Assembly (NCBI RefSeq): GCF_020531845.1
Contig: NZ_JAJAVF010000002.1
Coordinates: 717,543-781,542 of the forward strand
Source: Methylobacillus methanolivorans
GTDB lineage: Bacteria; Pseudomonadota; Gammaproteobacteria; Burkholderiales; Methylophilaceae
Direction of reading: 5' to 3'
Length of the DNA stretch: 64,000 bases
Below are positions 38,842 to 48,347 of the stretch, piece after piece (within the stretch, counting starts at the first letter, position 1; the number at the start of each line of letters is the position of its first letter). Both the position numbers and the translations under genes were made by a program. The notes beneath the pieces were generated by a model that saw nothing but the letters and a program-made list of their open reading frames with translations, did no database searches and was not told where the DNA came from.

Positions 38842-39216
38842 TTATCTGTTATTAAAGAATGCAATATTGACACATCGGTCATTTACAAACGTCAATTCAA
38901 TGGTTTTATAAGTTCGCTTAGCATCATACTTAACGAGGTCTTTGTAGTACCACATCTCCACCTGATCTGGCTTTCCCTCTTTATCTGTAGGGCGACCAAT
39001 CACAGTAGATGCATTACTTGGCTTAACCGACTGTTCTTTCTTGAGTGGATCACCTAATTGCTTGGCGACTACGCTGCGCGTCTTGTTGCCAAACGCACTC
39101 AGGAACTCTTCTTCAGTATAGGTTGTTTTTTTAGGCTCGGCCATCACCGGTGCAACCACCATGATAGATGCAAGCAAGGCACCCATGACCAATAAAAATT
39201 TCTTGCGCAATACCAT
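38842..39216 (-). CDS. Small exported protein, BamE/SmpA-like by eye
   Basis: A 124-residue protein with a signal peptide (KKFLLVMGALLASIMVVAPVMA, then EPKK). The mature part has a helix followed by strands (SVVAKQLGDPLKKE, VEMWYYKDLV, KTIELTFVNDRCVNIAFF). This arrangement resembles the BamE/SmpA/OmlA domain, but without its lipobox cysteine. I chose ATG 39216 because AAGGAG sits nine bases upstream; a frame 18 codons longer lacks a ribosome site. Function unknown; monocistronic with its own terminator. Confidence 0.7.
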   Translation of the reverse strand: MVLRKKFLLVMGALLASIMVVAPVMAEPKKTTYTEEEFLSAFGNKTRSVVAKQLGDPLKKEQSVKPSNASTVIGRPTDKEGKPDQVEMWYYKDLVKYDAKRTYKTIELTFVNDRCVNIAFFNNR

Positions 39217-39280
39217 TACAACGACTCCTTCTATCCTCTGTGTATCAGGCTTGTCCGTTAGTTGTGGCAAACCCTTGTCA

Positions 39281-40051
39281 TTAAAAATCAGCTATTTCAA
39301 GCGTGAGTCCATCATACCCTACCTGTACCGAGGATGGCAGCATTTTGCTGACAGCTTCGTACTCCATTTCATGGGTCATGTGGATGAGATATGTTTGTTT
39401 TGCGCCAATGATTGCAGCCTGCTCAAGACTTTGCTCTAGGCTAAAATGCGTGTAATGCGGCGTGTAACGCAAACAATCCAGCAACAAGACATCCACATCG
39501 TGCAGCAGTTCCAGCGAAGTTTCTGGAATCGCAGAAGCATCGGTCAGATACGCCAGCTTACCGATACGGTAGCCATACATCTCTAATCGCCCATGCAAAA
39601 TAGGCACCGGTACAATTTGAGTGCCAAATAACTCGAACATCTGTTCAACAGGGTTAACACTGAGAATCGGTAAATCCCAATAATCCCCGGCTTCACGAAT
39701 GGCGTAGCCAAATTTGTTGACAATATGTTCCATCGCATCAGGTTTTCCGTATAACGGGATTTGCTGACGCTGCTTCTGGCAAAACGCACGCAGATCATCA
39801 ATGCCGTGCAGGTGATCTGCATGCGTGTGGGTATAGAGTACGGCATCAACATGTGAAATGCCTTCCCGCAAGGCTTGCAAGCGAATATCAGGACCAGTAT
39901 CAATCAGGATATTCTTGCCATGACTAAGGGTGATCAATGAAGAGCAACGGCTACGTTTGTTCTTAGGGTTGTCGGACATGCAAGTGGCACATTGGCAGCC
40001 AATCACCGGGGTTCCGGCGCTGGAGCCTACGCCCAGCATGGTCAGGCGCAT
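39281..40051 (-). CDS. Metallo-beta-lactamase-fold phosphodiesterase (PhnP-like)
   Basis: A 256-residue MBL hydrolase. It starts with MLGVGSSAGTPVIGCQCATC, the PhnP-type N terminus with a cysteine-rich zinc site. The metal-binding THTHADHLHGIDDLR lies near residues 75-89 and LTDAS near 170. Related enzymes cleave cyclic nucleotides or cyclic ribose phosphates; the substrate here is unassigned. It overlaps the end of tatD by 10 bp and so belongs to the holB-pilZ-tatD transcription unit. Confidence 0.88.
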   Translation of the reverse strand: MRLTMLGVGSSAGTPVIGCQCATCMSDNPKNKRSRCSSLITLSHGKNILIDTGPDIRLQALREGISHVDAVLYTHTHADHLHGIDDLRAFCQKQRQQIPLYGKPDAMEHIVNKFGYAIREAGDYWDLPILSVNPVEQMFELFGTQIVPVPILHGRLEMYGYRIGKLAYLTDASAIPETSLELLHDVDVLLLDCLRYTPHYTHFSLEQSLEQAAIIGAKQTYLIHMTHEMEYEAVSKMLPSSVQVGYDGLTLEIADF

Positions 40052-40818
40052 GGACGCGCATCCTTGAACAGGCGAAAGAAGTTTTCCATGGTCACCTGTT
40101 CTACTTCCTGATAACTGATCCCTCGTAGATTAGCGATCTCCTCGGCAACGTAGCGTACGTAAGCAGGCTGGTTGAGCTTGCCTCGAAACGGCACTGGAGC
40201 CAAGTAAGGGGAATCCGTCTCAACCAAGACGCGATCTAACGGTACAGCCTTCGCCACCTCTTTCAATGCCACGGCGTTCTTGAACGTCACAATGCCGGAA
40301 AAAGAGATATAAAACCCAAGCGCTATCGCTGCCTGAGCCACTTCTAGACTCTCAGTAAAACAGTGCATGACGCCACCGACCTGATCTGCCCCCTCTTCGC
40401 GCATGATGCGCAAGGTGTCCTCCGCTGCATTACGCGTATGAATCACCAAGGGTTTCTGGGCGCGGATAGCAGCACGGATATGCAGGCGAAAACGCTCACG
40501 CTGCCACTCCAAATCGCCAGTCAGCCGAAAATAATCCAAGCCTGTCTCGCCAATGGCCACCACTTTTGGATGTGCTGCCAGATTCACCAATTGATCCTCA
40601 GTGAATAGCGGCTCATCTTCATAATCAGGATGCACGCCAACAGAAGCGTAAAAGTTATCATGTGCTTCAGCGACGGCTAACACCTCGGGAAAATCAGGCA
40701 AGGTGACAGAGATACATAGCGCATGCCCGACACGCTCCTCCTGCATAGCAGCACGCAAGGCGGGGAGGTTTTGGCGTAACTCAGGAAAGTTTAAATGACA
40801 GTGGGAATCAACCAACAT
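40042..40818 (-). CDS. TatD-family DNase/hydrolase (YcfH-like)
   Basis: A metal-dependent TIM-barrel hydrolase, 259 residues from ATG 40818 (MLVDSHCHLNF). Metal ligands are visible in DSHCHLN, GETGLDYF, VIHTRNA, MHCFTES and ETDSPYLAP. The homologue in E. coli (ycfH) occupies the same place after holB. Members act as 3'-5' exonucleases or deoxyribonucleases in repair. A PilZ gene separates it from holB here. Confidence 0.93.
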   Translation of the reverse strand: MLVDSHCHLNFPELRQNLPALRAAMQEERVGHALCISVTLPDFPEVLAVAEAHDNFYASVGVHPDYEDEPLFTEDQLVNLAAHPKVVAIGETGLDYFRLTGDLEWQRERFRLHIRAAIRAQKPLVIHTRNAAEDTLRIMREEGADQVGGVMHCFTESLEVAQAAIALGFYISFSGIVTFKNAVALKEVAKAVPLDRVLVETDSPYLAPVPFRGKLNQPAYVRYVAEEIANLRGISYQEVEQVTMENFFRLFKDARPCA

Positions 40819-40863
40819 AAATAAATACAATCAATAACTTAAAAATATATATAACCTAAGAGA

Positions 40864-41232
40864 TTACATTGTATGTGTAGGACGCTGCGACTTTAATGCA
40901 TTACCGAGCAAGCCTTCGATCTGGTTGCGAGCCTGCAGACCGCCCTCTTTCTCGCTTAACTGCACGCCTATACCTTGTGGACGATTACCATGCGTCACCG
41001 GGCTGATCCAGATAACACGCCCCGCCACCTTGAGCTTGTCCGGACTATCCAGCAAGCTTAGTAGCATGAAGACCTCATCACCAATATTGAAGGCCTTATT
41101 GGTAGGAATAAACAAACCACCACCCTGGATAAAAGGCATATAGGCAGCATACAAGGCTGCTTTTTCCTTGATGGCAAGCGACATGACACTCGGCTTTGCC
41201 GCTTGCTTACCTACTGTGTCTTGCTCGCTCAT
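40864..41232 (-). CDS. PilZ-domain protein
   Basis: A 122-residue protein with the PilZ core (FIQGGGLFIPTNKAFNIGDEVFMLLSLLDSPDKLKVAGRVIWISP, about 35-80, then QGIGVQL). The arginine and DxSxxG residues needed for c-di-GMP binding are not evident, as in the type IV pilus assembly protein PilZ of pseudomonads, which also sits next to holB. It likely supports type IV pilus biogenesis rather than sensing c-di-GMP directly. Confidence 0.9.
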   Translation of the reverse strand: MSEQDTVGKQAAKPSVMSLAIKEKAALYAAYMPFIQGGGLFIPTNKAFNIGDEVFMLLSLLDSPDKLKVAGRVIWISPVTHGNRPQGIGVQLSEKEGGLQARNQIEGLLGNALKSQRPTHTM

Positions 41233-41240
41233 GTTGACCT

Positions 41241-42254
41241 CTAGCTGGAAAACAACTTGCTGTACTGCAACAACAAATACTCAAGTTGCAGCTCATTATT
41301 CAAAGGATGATTAGCTGAACGCCTTGCATCATCTACCTGCCGCTGGAAGATCAGTAACTTGCTCAAGTCTACGCGCTTGCTCAAAGCCTGCAAAGCAGCA
41401 ATATCGCGCACATGATATCTTACTGTTGCATTCAAGCTGACAGCCAACAAGTCATACAGCCACTTCTGTATAGCGGTCATGACTTCCTCCATGCCAATAG
41501 CAGAAAACTCACTAGCAGAGGTAAAGGGATCAAGCCTGTGCCCCTGGGCAAGGCGTGTAGCGATTAACTGCACACGTTCATTGCCAGCATGAGCCAATTC
41601 TGCAGCACTTAGCGGCGAACCACCGCTATAAGCAAGCCAATAATCCCCCTGCACCACGCCCTGCTGCCCCAACCATGCCAATGCTTCTTGCTCAGAAGGT
41701 GTAGGCATTTCAAGCTGCTGGCAACGACTCATGATAGTTGGCAACAGGCGCTGAGGATGACTGGTAACAAGGATAAAGATCACATCCCCTGGCGGCTCTT
41801 CGAGCATTTTCAGCAAGGCATTGGCCGACGTCTGATTCAAAGCATCTGCCGGATGAATCACAACGATGCGTACGCCATCTTGCTGGTGGCTGGAAAGCTC
41901 AAGGAATCCCGCCAACTCGCGAATTTGCGCCACAGATATTTGTGTACTCTTGCGTACCGGCTTTTTAGTGACAGGTGCAGAATCAGTTGCATCAGGTGAT
42001 TCTTGCTCAGGCGTCAGCAAGCGGTAATCAGGGTGACTATGTTGTAAAAACCAACTGCAACTAACACAGTGACCACACGCATATCCTGCTTGATCTGGAG
42101 CTTGGCACAACAGGGCTTGGGCCAAAGTGTTGGCAAACTCCAGCTTACCTATGCCTTGCTTGCCCCGCAGCAGCAAGGCGTGGTGCCTGCGCTGGCGTGA
42201 CTGCTGCAAGCGCTGCCAAGTACTGGCATGCCAAGGATAACGCTGGCTCGTCAT
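41241..42254 (-). CDS. holB: DNA polymerase III delta' subunit
   Basis: A clamp-loader subunit. The AAA+ fold is visible with a Walker-like [11 protein letters not shown], the four-cysteine zinc module ([17 protein letters not shown]), sensor region [19 protein letters not shown] and the conserved start [13 protein letters not shown] chose ATG 42254, which overlaps the tmk stop as ATGA; the longer frame would begin with TTG at 42260. It is 337 residues long. It lies in the pabC-mltG-tmk-holB unit. Confidence 0.94.
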   Translation of the reverse strand: MTSQRYPWHASTWQRLQQSRQRRHHALLLRGKQGIGKLEFANTLAQALLCQAPDQAGYACGHCVSCSWFLQHSHPDYRLLTPEQESPDATDSAPVTKKPVRKSTQISVAQIRELAGFLELSSHQQDGVRIVVIHPADALNQTSANALLKMLEEPPGDVIFILVTSHPQRLLPTIMSRCQQLEMPTPSEQEALAWLGQQGVVQGDYWLAYSGGSPLSAAELAHAGNERVQLIATRLAQGHRLDPFTSASEFSAIGMEEVMTAIQKWLYDLLAVSLNATVRYHVRDIAALQALSKRVDLSKLLIFQRQVDDARRSANHPLNNELQLEYLLLQYSKLFSS

Positions 42255-42862
42255 GCACAAAACTTCTGCAGGATATCCACTACATCTTGTCTAACAGCAT
42301 CTAGAGGGCGATTGCCATCAATCAGGCGAAAGCGCTGCGGTTGGGCTGTGGCACGGGCAAGATAGCCATTGCGGATACGACGGAAAAACTCGGCACTCTC
42401 GCGCTCGAATTTATCGGGCACCCTGGCAGTGGCTAAGCGCGCTACGCTGACCTCTACAGGCACATCAAACAATAACGTCAGGTCAGGCTGCAATCCTTGC
42501 TGCACCCAAGTTTCCAGGGTTTCCACCTTTTCACGCGGAACACCTCGTCCGCCACATTGATAGGCAAATGAGGCGTCAGTAAAGCGATCAGAAACTACCC
42601 AGGCACCGCGCACCAAGGCAGGCTCTATGACGGTCGCAATATGTTCACGCCGCGCCGCAAACATCAACAAAGTTTCCGTTTCAGCGTGCATGCTCTCATG
42701 CAGTAATAGCTCACGGAGCCTCTCGCCCAGCTGCGTACCACCTGGCTCACGCGTGGATACCACCTCTAGCCCTCGCTCCTTTAAGGTTGCGATGATGCTC
42801 TCTATGTGCGAGCTCTTGCCCGCGCCATCCATGCCTTCCAGCGTAATAAATCTACCGCGCAT
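42251..42862 (-). CDS. tmk: Thymidylate kinase
   Basis: Phosphorylates dTMP to dTDP. The P loop is [10 protein letters not shown] (about 9-18), followed by the DR motif [12 protein letters not shown] and the lid region [10 protein letters not shown]. At 203 residues it is normal. It overlaps both mltG upstream (11 bp) and holB downstream (ATGA). Confidence 0.96.
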   Translation of the reverse strand: MRGRFITLEGMDGAGKSSHIESIIATLKERGLEVVSTREPGGTQLGERLRELLLHESMHAETETLLMFAARREHIATVIEPALVRGAWVVSDRFTDASFAYQCGGRGVPREKVETLETWVQQGLQPDLTLLFDVPVEVSVARLATARVPDKFERESAEFFRRIRNGYLARATAQPQRFRLIDGNRPLDAVRQDVVDILQKFCA

Positions 42863-43856
42863 TGCCGCCCTTCAATTGATAGCGCACCACGGCGCGATTA
42901 TGTTCGTCGAGAGTACGGGAAAACTGGTGGCTGCCATCGCCCTTGCCGACAAAATACAGTGCATCGGTCTTAGCTGGGTGCAATGCCGCCGTAATCGCGG
43001 CATTGCCTGGCATGGCAATCGGTGTAGGTGGCAGGCCTGCCCGTGTGTAAGTATTGAACGCGGTATCGCGCTGTAAGTCGCGCTTGCGTAAATTCCCATC
43101 GAATGTCTCGCCAAGCCCATATATCACTGTAGGGTCAGTCTGCAACCGCATGCCAATGCGCAAACGGTTGAGAAATACTCCGGCAATGACAGGGCGTTCA
43201 CTGGCCTTGCCCGTCTCTTTCTCTACGATAGACGCCATAATCAGCGCCTCATAAGGGGAAGAATAAGGTAAACCCGCAGAGCGTTGCTCCCAAGCTGCCT
43301 GCAGACGATTCTGCATCGCTACATAGGCGCGCTTGAGAATGTCCTGGTCACTCATGCCCTTGCTAAAAAAATATGTATCAGGAAAAAACAACCCCTCTGG
43401 CAATTGATCAGCAGCACCTATATTGCGCATGATTTCTTCATCGGTATAAGCCATGGTGAGATGGCGCACCGAGTCATGATTATTCAGCGCCTGGCGCATC
43501 TGGCTAAATGTCCAGCCTTCAATAAAGGTAATGCTATCCTGAGTAACATTACCGTTACTGAGGGTAATGAACAACTCATAGGGTGTCTGGCCAGACTCCA
43601 GCAAATAGTTACCCGCCTTGATCCCTCCCGCCATTTTCATGACACGCACAAGGAGTATGAAACTCCAAGGCTCATTTAACACACCCTGATCGACCAATTG
43701 CTGGGAAATGGTACGCAGACTGCTCCCCATGCGCAGATCGAACTCGACGGTCTTGGTAGGAAACTGTAATGGGGTGGTAACGAAGTAAGCCATCCATGCG
43801 GCAAAGGTGATTACCAGCAAAGTCACCAGTACCAACAAACTCTTCAATATGCGCAT
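42852..43856 (-). CDS. mltG: Endolytic murein transglycosylase MltG (YceG)
   Basis: An inner-membrane enzyme that cuts nascent glycan strands and sets their length. A single N-terminal membrane helix (about 5-26) is followed by a LysM-like region and the YceG catalytic domain, with the catalytic Glu in [15 protein letters not shown] and the [12 protein letters not shown] motif. At 334 residues it is typical. It starts 2 bp after pabC and overlaps tmk. Confidence 0.95.
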   Translation of the reverse strand: MRILKSLLVLVTLLVITFAAWMAYFVTTPLQFPTKTVEFDLRMGSSLRTISQQLVDQGVLNEPWSFILLVRVMKMAGGIKAGNYLLESGQTPYELFITLSNGNVTQDSITFIEGWTFSQMRQALNNHDSVRHLTMAYTDEEIMRNIGAADQLPEGLFFPDTYFFSKGMSDQDILKRAYVAMQNRLQAAWEQRSAGLPYSSPYEALIMASIVEKETGKASERPVIAGVFLNRLRIGMRLQTDPTVIYGLGETFDGNLRKRDLQRDTAFNTYTRAGLPPTPIAMPGNAAITAALHPAKTDALYFVGKGDGSHQFSRTLDEHNRAVVRYQLKGGNAR

Positions 43857-43857
43857 G

Positions 43858-44673
43858 CTATTCCTGCAAAAATTGCCGCAACCTGCCAGCCAATTGGCCT
43901 AACGGCCAGGTGCGACCATTGAAATCTATGACTTGCCAGACGCCATATAAGCTATTACACATCAAGACCTCATCAGCATTCATCAACTCGGTGAGCGTCA
44001 ACGATGTAATGGCTGGAATCAATCCAAGAGTGGGGGCGATAGCTAGAATACGTTGGCGGGTAATACCATCAACACCACAACGATCCAGATCAGGTGTCGC
44101 CAATATTGTACCTGAGCGTATCAGGATATTGCTCATTACCCCTTCTATCACCAAACCATCCTGATCCAGCATCACCCCTTCACTGATGGCCGGATCACTC
44201 CACTCCTGCCTGGCAAGAACATTCTCCAATCGATTTAAGTGCTTGATACCCGCCAGCAAAGGCTGGTGTGCCAGCCTGGTTTTACACAGGTATGCACGTA
44301 TGCCATGACTTGCATTACGGTCAGGATAGTCTGGTAGCGAGCTACGGATGACGATACGCGTAGAAGTAGCATGATCCCCCACCGCATAACCACGCTCGGC
44401 AATGCCTCGGGTCAACATAAGCTTGGCGACACCATCGCCCTGATCTGCGAATAATCGGCCCAAATCCTTTAGCCAGCCTGCAGCTTCAGGACAGGGTAAG
44501 TGGAGGCGTCGACTATCCGCAAGCAGTTTAGCGTAATGTGCTTGCCATGCAATTGGCTGCCCATCTATGACGCGGATAGTGCGAAAGATACCATCACCAT
44601 AGGCTAGGCCTCTATCCAGCGGTGAAATCAAGGCATTAGATACACCATTGATCAGGAATGTCGTTGTGCTCAT
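43858..44673 (-). CDS. pabC: Aminodeoxychorismate lyase
   Basis: A PLP enzyme (fold type IV) that converts aminodeoxychorismate to p-aminobenzoate for folate synthesis. The Schiff-base lysine is in GIKHLNRLENVLA (about residues 140-152), with the N-terminal RGLAYGDGIFRTIRV pattern and the C-terminal EVLMCNSLYGVWQV. ATG 44673 gives 271 residues; a TTG six codons upstream is possible, and neither has a good ribosome site. A DnaA-box-like cluster lies about 65-95 bp upstream. Confidence 0.92.
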   Translation of the reverse strand: MSTTTFLINGVSNALISPLDRGLAYGDGIFRTIRVIDGQPIAWQAHYAKLLADSRRLHLPCPEAAGWLKDLGRLFADQGDGVAKLMLTRGIAERGYAVGDHATSTRIVIRSSLPDYPDRNASHGIRAYLCKTRLAHQPLLAGIKHLNRLENVLARQEWSDPAISEGVMLDQDGLVIEGVMSNILIRSGTILATPDLDRCGVDGITRQRILAIAPTLGLIPAITSLTLTELMNADEVLMCNSLYGVWQVIDFNGRTWPLGQLAGRLRQFLQE

Positions 44674-44735
44674 GGGAGTAGATGAAATCAACAGCCGTTC
44701 ATGCTAAAGCATATGCACCAGCTTAGAAAGAATTT

Positions 44736-44769
44736 CTCTCCACAAAAGCTGTGGATAATTTTGTGGATG
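44736..44769. promoter_or_regulatory. DnaA-box-like cluster upstream of pabC
   Basis: TGTGGATAA at 44750-44758 is a perfect DnaA box (TTATCCACA on minus). It is flanked by a 9-bp inverted repeat TCCACAAAA (44739-44747) / TTTTGTGGA (44759-44767), each arm forming part of a 7/9 match to the box. It lies about 65-95 bp upstream of pabC. The rest of the roughly 310-bp gap between pabC and fabF holds a terminator and AT-rich DNA; I see no gene there. Confidence 0.5.
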
Positions 44770-44934
44770 GAGTTCGGAAAGCATGGCTAAACCACCGTCA
44801 CCATTATAGTTTTCTAGAATCGCCCAGTTTTTAGGCAGATAATTTTTATTATTAATATCAATAACTTAAAAAAACATCCATATAAACAAGCAATAAAGCC
44901 GACTTCTTACTGTCATATGCAACAAATCTGTGCA

Positions 44935-44974
44935 TAAAGGCCCGTGACTCTTATAAAGAGTGCACGGGCCTTTA
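44935..44974 (-). terminator. Terminator at the end of the fab operon
   Basis: A long hairpin downstream of fabF on minus: TAAAGGCCCGTG (44935-44946) pairs with CACGGGCCTTTA (44963-44974), plus inner pairs CTCTT/AAGAG. It should separate the fab cluster from pabC-mltG-tmk-holB. Confidence 0.85.
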
Positions 44975-45004
44975 TGATTTTTGCTTCCTATTGAAGCAGG
45001 AAAA

Positions 45005-46237
45005 TTAAATCTTGCGGAACACCAAGCTACCGTTCGTACCACCAAAACCAAAGTTATTTTTTACCGCAGCATCAATCTTCAAGTCCCTGGCTTCGTTAGC
45101 GCAGTAATCCAGATCACACTCAGGATCCTGAGTGAAGATATTGATGGTAGGAGGCGAAACCTGATGATAAATGGAGAGCACTGTAAATACAGACTCCAAC
45201 CCGCCTGCACCACCAAGCAAGTGACCAGTCATAGATTTGGTTGAGTTCACCACCAAGCTCTTGGCATGGTCACCAAATGCAGCCTTGAGCGCATTGGTTT
45301 CGTTCACGTCACCAAGTGGCGTGGACGTACCATGTGCATTCACGAACTGGATCTGGTCAGGATTAAGGCCTGCGTTCTTCAAGGCATTCACCACAGAGCG
45401 GCGAGGCCCATCCATGCTCGGAGCAGTCATATGGTAAGCATCAGCACTCATGCCATACCCCACTATTTCAGCATAAATCTTGGCACCACGCTTCTTGGCT
45501 GACTCATACTCTTCGAGGACTAATACACCAGCCCCCTCCCCGATCACGAACCCATCGCGGTCAGTGTCCCAAGGGCGACTGGCCGTTGCTGGATCATCGT
45601 TACGGGTCGACAAGGCACGCGCAGCAGCAAAGCCACCGACGCCGAGCTCGGTAATTGGCGCCTCGGCACCCCCCGCCACCATAATGTCGGCATCACCATA
45701 TTCAATCATGCGAGCTGCGTCACCAATCGAATGCGTGCCTGTAGTACAGGCAGTCACGATGGCAACATTTGGCCCCTTGAATCCATACATGATGGAGAGG
45801 TTGCCCGAAATCATGTTGATGATGGTGCCGGGAATGAAGAACGGCGAGATCTTTCTCGGACCAGACTCGTGATAAATCTTGTCTGTATCCTCAATCAATT
45901 GCAGGCCACCAATGCCAGAACCGATGGAAACTCCAATCCGTTCAGCATTTTCCTCAGTCACTTCAATACCCGCATCCTTCACCGCCTCAATCGCGGCCGC
46001 CATGCCGTATTGGATAAAAGTATCCATACGACGAGCTTCCTTGGCGGGAAGATATTGCGATACGTCGAAGCCCTTCACTTCACCTGCAATTTGCGAGGCA
46101 AAAGGGCTGGCATCGAATTTAGTGATGTTGGTGATACCGGATTGACCGGCCACAAGATTGGCCCAGGATGTTTGTACACCGATACCGACTGGTGACACAA
46201 CGCCTAGGCCAGTTACAACTACCCTACGCTTGGACAA
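45005..46237 (-). CDS. fabF: 3-oxoacyl-ACP synthase II (KAS II)
   Basis: Elongates acyl-ACP with malonyl-ACP. The nucleophile is Cys164 in TACTTGTHS, with catalytic histidines in [13 protein letters not shown] and [14 protein letters not shown], and the C-terminal [12 protein letters not shown]. At 410 residues it is full length. It follows acpP by 37 bp. A hairpin terminator follows it, so fabF closes this transcription unit. Confidence 0.97.
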   Translation of the reverse strand: MSKRRVVVTGLGVVSPVGIGVQTSWANLVAGQSGITNITKFDASPFASQIAGEVKGFDVSQYLPAKEARRMDTFIQYGMAAAIEAVKDAGIEVTEENAERIGVSIGSGIGGLQLIEDTDKIYHESGPRKISPFFIPGTIINMISGNLSIMYGFKGPNVAIVTACTTGTHSIGDAARMIEYGDADIMVAGGAEAPITELGVGGFAAARALSTRNDDPATASRPWDTDRDGFVIGEGAGVLVLEEYESAKKRGAKIYAEIVGYGMSADAYHMTAPSMDGPRRSVVNALKNAGLNPDQIQFVNAHGTSTPLGDVNETNALKAAFGDHAKSLVVNSTKSMTGHLLGGAGGLESVFTVLSIYHQVSPPTINIFTQDPECDLDYCANEARDLKIDAAVKNNFGFGGTNGSLVFRKI

Positions 46238-46274
46238 GGCAACTCCAAGTAAAAACGGAAATTGGGAAAAAAGC

Positions 46275-46511
46275 TTATTTCAGGTTTGCGTTGACGTAAT
46301 CAATCGCTTGCTGAACTGTGGTGATCTTTTCGGCTTCTTCATCAGGAATTTCGCAGTCGAATTCTTCTTCCAGCGCCATCACCAATTCTACGGTGTCGAG
46401 AGAATCAGCACCCAGATCGTCAACAAATGAGGAAGCGTTCTTAACGTCAGCCTCGTTTGCACCCAGTTGTTCGGAAACGATCTTTTTAACGCGTTGTTCG
46501 ATGTCAGACAT
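46275..46511 (-). CDS. acpP: Acyl carrier protein
   Basis: Carries growing acyl chains on 4'-phosphopantetheine. The attachment serine is Ser37 in [11 protein letters not shown]. At 78 residues and strongly acidic it is a standard AcpP. An AAAGGA ribosome site precedes the ATG, and a clear promoter lies in the 113-bp gap after fabG, consistent with the high demand for this protein. Confidence 0.98.
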   Translation of the reverse strand: MSDIEQRVKKIVSEQLGANEADVKNASSFVDDLGADSLDTVELVMALEEEFDCEIPDEEAEKITTVQQAIDYVNANLK

Positions 46512-46556
46512 CTAAATTATTCCTTTCAAGTTAAGTCGCTTAAAAAAGCTCGGGCT

Positions 46557-46584
46557 ATTCTATCAAAAGTCCCGAGGAATTCAA
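46557..46584 (-). promoter_or_regulatory. Extended -10 promoter for acpP-fabF
   Basis: On minus: TTGAAT (46584-46579), a 16-bp spacer, and TAGAAT (46562-46557) preceded by TGA, giving an extended -10. Transcription would start near 46550 and leave a leader of about 40 nt with AAAGGA before acpP. The CTCGGG/CCCGAG pairing followed by six Ts in the same region could instead act as a weak terminator for fabG. Confidence 0.75.
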
Positions 46585-46624
46585 AAACAGAATGACTAAG
46601 TGGTATAGCACGTCATGCATGGCA

Positions 46625-47359
46625 TTAAGCCATGTACATGCCGCCATTCACATGTAATGTTTCACCAGTAATGTAACCAGCTGCCGATGATGCCAGGAAG
46701 CCAACTGCAGCGGCGATATCCGCAACATCACCAAAACGCCCTGCCGGCACACGCTTCAATAGTTCCTCACGGACATTGTCAGGCAGTTCGCGCGTCATAT
46801 CCGTATCAATAAAGCCAGGCGCTACGCAGTTCACGGTAATGCCACGACTACCGACCTCTGCAGCTAGCGAGCGCGTAAATCCTGCCATGCCCGCCTTGGC
46901 TGCCGCATAATTCGCCTGACCTGGGTTGCCCATATGGCCGACCACGGATGAAATATTGATGATACGACCATTTCTCGCCTTCATCATCGGGCGTAAGACA
47001 GCCTGCGACATGCGATAAACCGATGTCAAGTTCGTTGCAATCACAGCATCCCAATCCTCGTCCTTCATGCGCATCAGCAGGGTATCGCGGGTAATCCCGG
47101 CATTATTGACCAAGATACTGACATCGCCAAACTGGTCTGCGATGCTCTTCAATACAGATTCAACCTGGCCCGCGTCATTGACATCAAGCGCCAAACCAAT
47201 GCCTCCGTGTGCACCCAGCGCCTGCGTGATGTTGGCCGCCCCCGACTCGCTGGTCGCAGTGCCCACTACCTTAGCGCCTTGCTTTGCCAACGCCAATGCA
47301 ATTGCAGCACCAATACCACGGCTAGCACCAGTGACCAACGCAATTTGTCCTTCCAGCAT
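46625..47359 (-). CDS. fabG: 3-oxoacyl-ACP reductase
   Basis: An NADPH-dependent short-chain dehydrogenase of fatty acid elongation. The cofactor motif is TGASRGIGAAIA (about 10-21), followed by NNAG (about 86-89), the catalytic Ser (INISSVVG), the Tyr-Lys pair in YAAAKAGM and the C-terminal VNGGMYMA. At 244 residues it is standard. It lies 21 bp after fabD. Confidence 0.97.
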   Translation of the reverse strand: MLEGQIALVTGASRGIGAAIALALAKQGAKVVGTATSESGAANITQALGAHGGIGLALDVNDAGQVESVLKSIADQFGDVSILVNNAGITRDTLLMRMKDEDWDAVIATNLTSVYRMSQAVLRPMMKARNGRIINISSVVGHMGNPGQANYAAAKAGMAGFTRSLAAEVGSRGITVNCVAPGFIDTDMTRELPDNVREELLKRVPAGRFGDVADIAAAVGFLASSAAGYITGETLHVNGGMYMA

Positions 47360-47380
47360 GATGGCCTCTCCTCTTAATTT

Positions 47381-48310
47381 CTATTGATTGAATTGTGCCT
47401 GAGCTTCCGTCAGCGCTTCTTGATTAACCAACGCCAGACATGGCAACTCGGCGACTGTGCGCTTGACCAACCCAGCTAACACCTTGCCTGGGCCACATTC
47501 TGCAGTCGCAACTACACCAGATGCATGTACAGCCTGTACTGTCTCTACCCAGCGCACAGGGCTATAAAGCTGGCGTACCAAGGCATCCTTCACCTTGGCT
47601 GCATCGTCATACGCAGCCACATCTGCATTATGCAGTACCGGAATTTGAGCAGATGCAAAGTCTATATCTTGCAGATAACCCGCCAACTCATCTGCCGCCG
47701 GCTTCATCAGCGCGCAATGCGATGGCACACTGACTGGCAACAACAAAGCACGTTTGGCACCCTTGGCCTTGGCAGTCTCGATGCCACGTTCTACTGCGGC
47801 TTTATGACCAGCAATGACCACTTGCCCCGGGGAATTCAGGTTAACAGCCTCTAGCACTTCCCCCTGCGCTGCTTCAGCACATGCTGCACGCACAGTATCG
47901 TCATCCAATCCCAATACAGCCGCCATTGCGCCTACGCCTTCAGCCACAGCACGCTGCATCACCTCGGCACGGAAACGCACCAGAGGCAAGGCCTTCTCAT
48001 AAGACACAATGCCAGCCGCAACCAATGCCGTGTATTCGCCAAGGCTATGCCCTGCCAACACGGCTGGCAGGCTTCCACCCTGGGCTTGCCATGCGCGCCA
48101 TGTTGCCACGCCAGCAGCCAACATCAAGGGCTGGGTATTAGTCGTCTGGTTCAACGCATCGTTGGGCTCGGTCGCCATGCGCCAGAAATCAACACCTAAA
48201 GTATCGGAGGCCTCAACAAAGGTATCCCTGATGATGGCAAGATCACCAAATCCCTGCATCATGCCGACAGATTGGGAACCTTGCCCGGGAAAGAAAAAAG
48301 CAAATTTCAT
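47381..48310 (-). CDS. fabD: Malonyl-CoA:ACP transacylase
   Basis: Loads malonyl groups onto ACP. It has the N-terminal FFPGQGSQ, the catalytic Ser89 in AGHSLGEYTAL, an arginine in FRAEVMQ and the catalytic His in VPSHCALM. At 309 residues it is full length. It lies between fabH and fabG as in enterobacteria. Confidence 0.97.
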   Translation of the reverse strand: MKFAFFFPGQGSQSVGMMQGFGDLAIIRDTFVEASDTLGVDFWRMATEPNDALNQTTNTQPLMLAAGVATWRAWQAQGGSLPAVLAGHSLGEYTALVAAGIVSYEKALPLVRFRAEVMQRAVAEGVGAMAAVLGLDDDTVRAACAEAAQGEVLEAVNLNSPGQVVIAGHKAAVERGIETAKAKGAKRALLLPVSVPSHCALMKPAADELAGYLQDIDFASAQIPVLHNADVAAYDDAAKVKDALVRQLYSPVRWVETVQAVHASGVVATAECGPGKVLAGLVKRTVAELPCLALVNQEALTEAQAQFNQ

Positions 48311-48347
48311 GAATGCGGCCTTTTTAGGTCGTAAGAAATCGTTTGAA

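Noticed and set aside
44736..44769. DnaA-box cluster as a chromosomal replication origin
   Set aside because: No dnaA, dnaN, gidA/mnmG or parAB genes nearby and only three boxes; a gene-regulatory role is more likely.
46536..46582. CTCGGG/CCCGAG hairpin with T run as terminator between fabG and acpP
   Set aside because: The 6-bp stem has a 16-nt loop and overlaps a much better extended -10 promoter for acpP, so I list the promoter instead.
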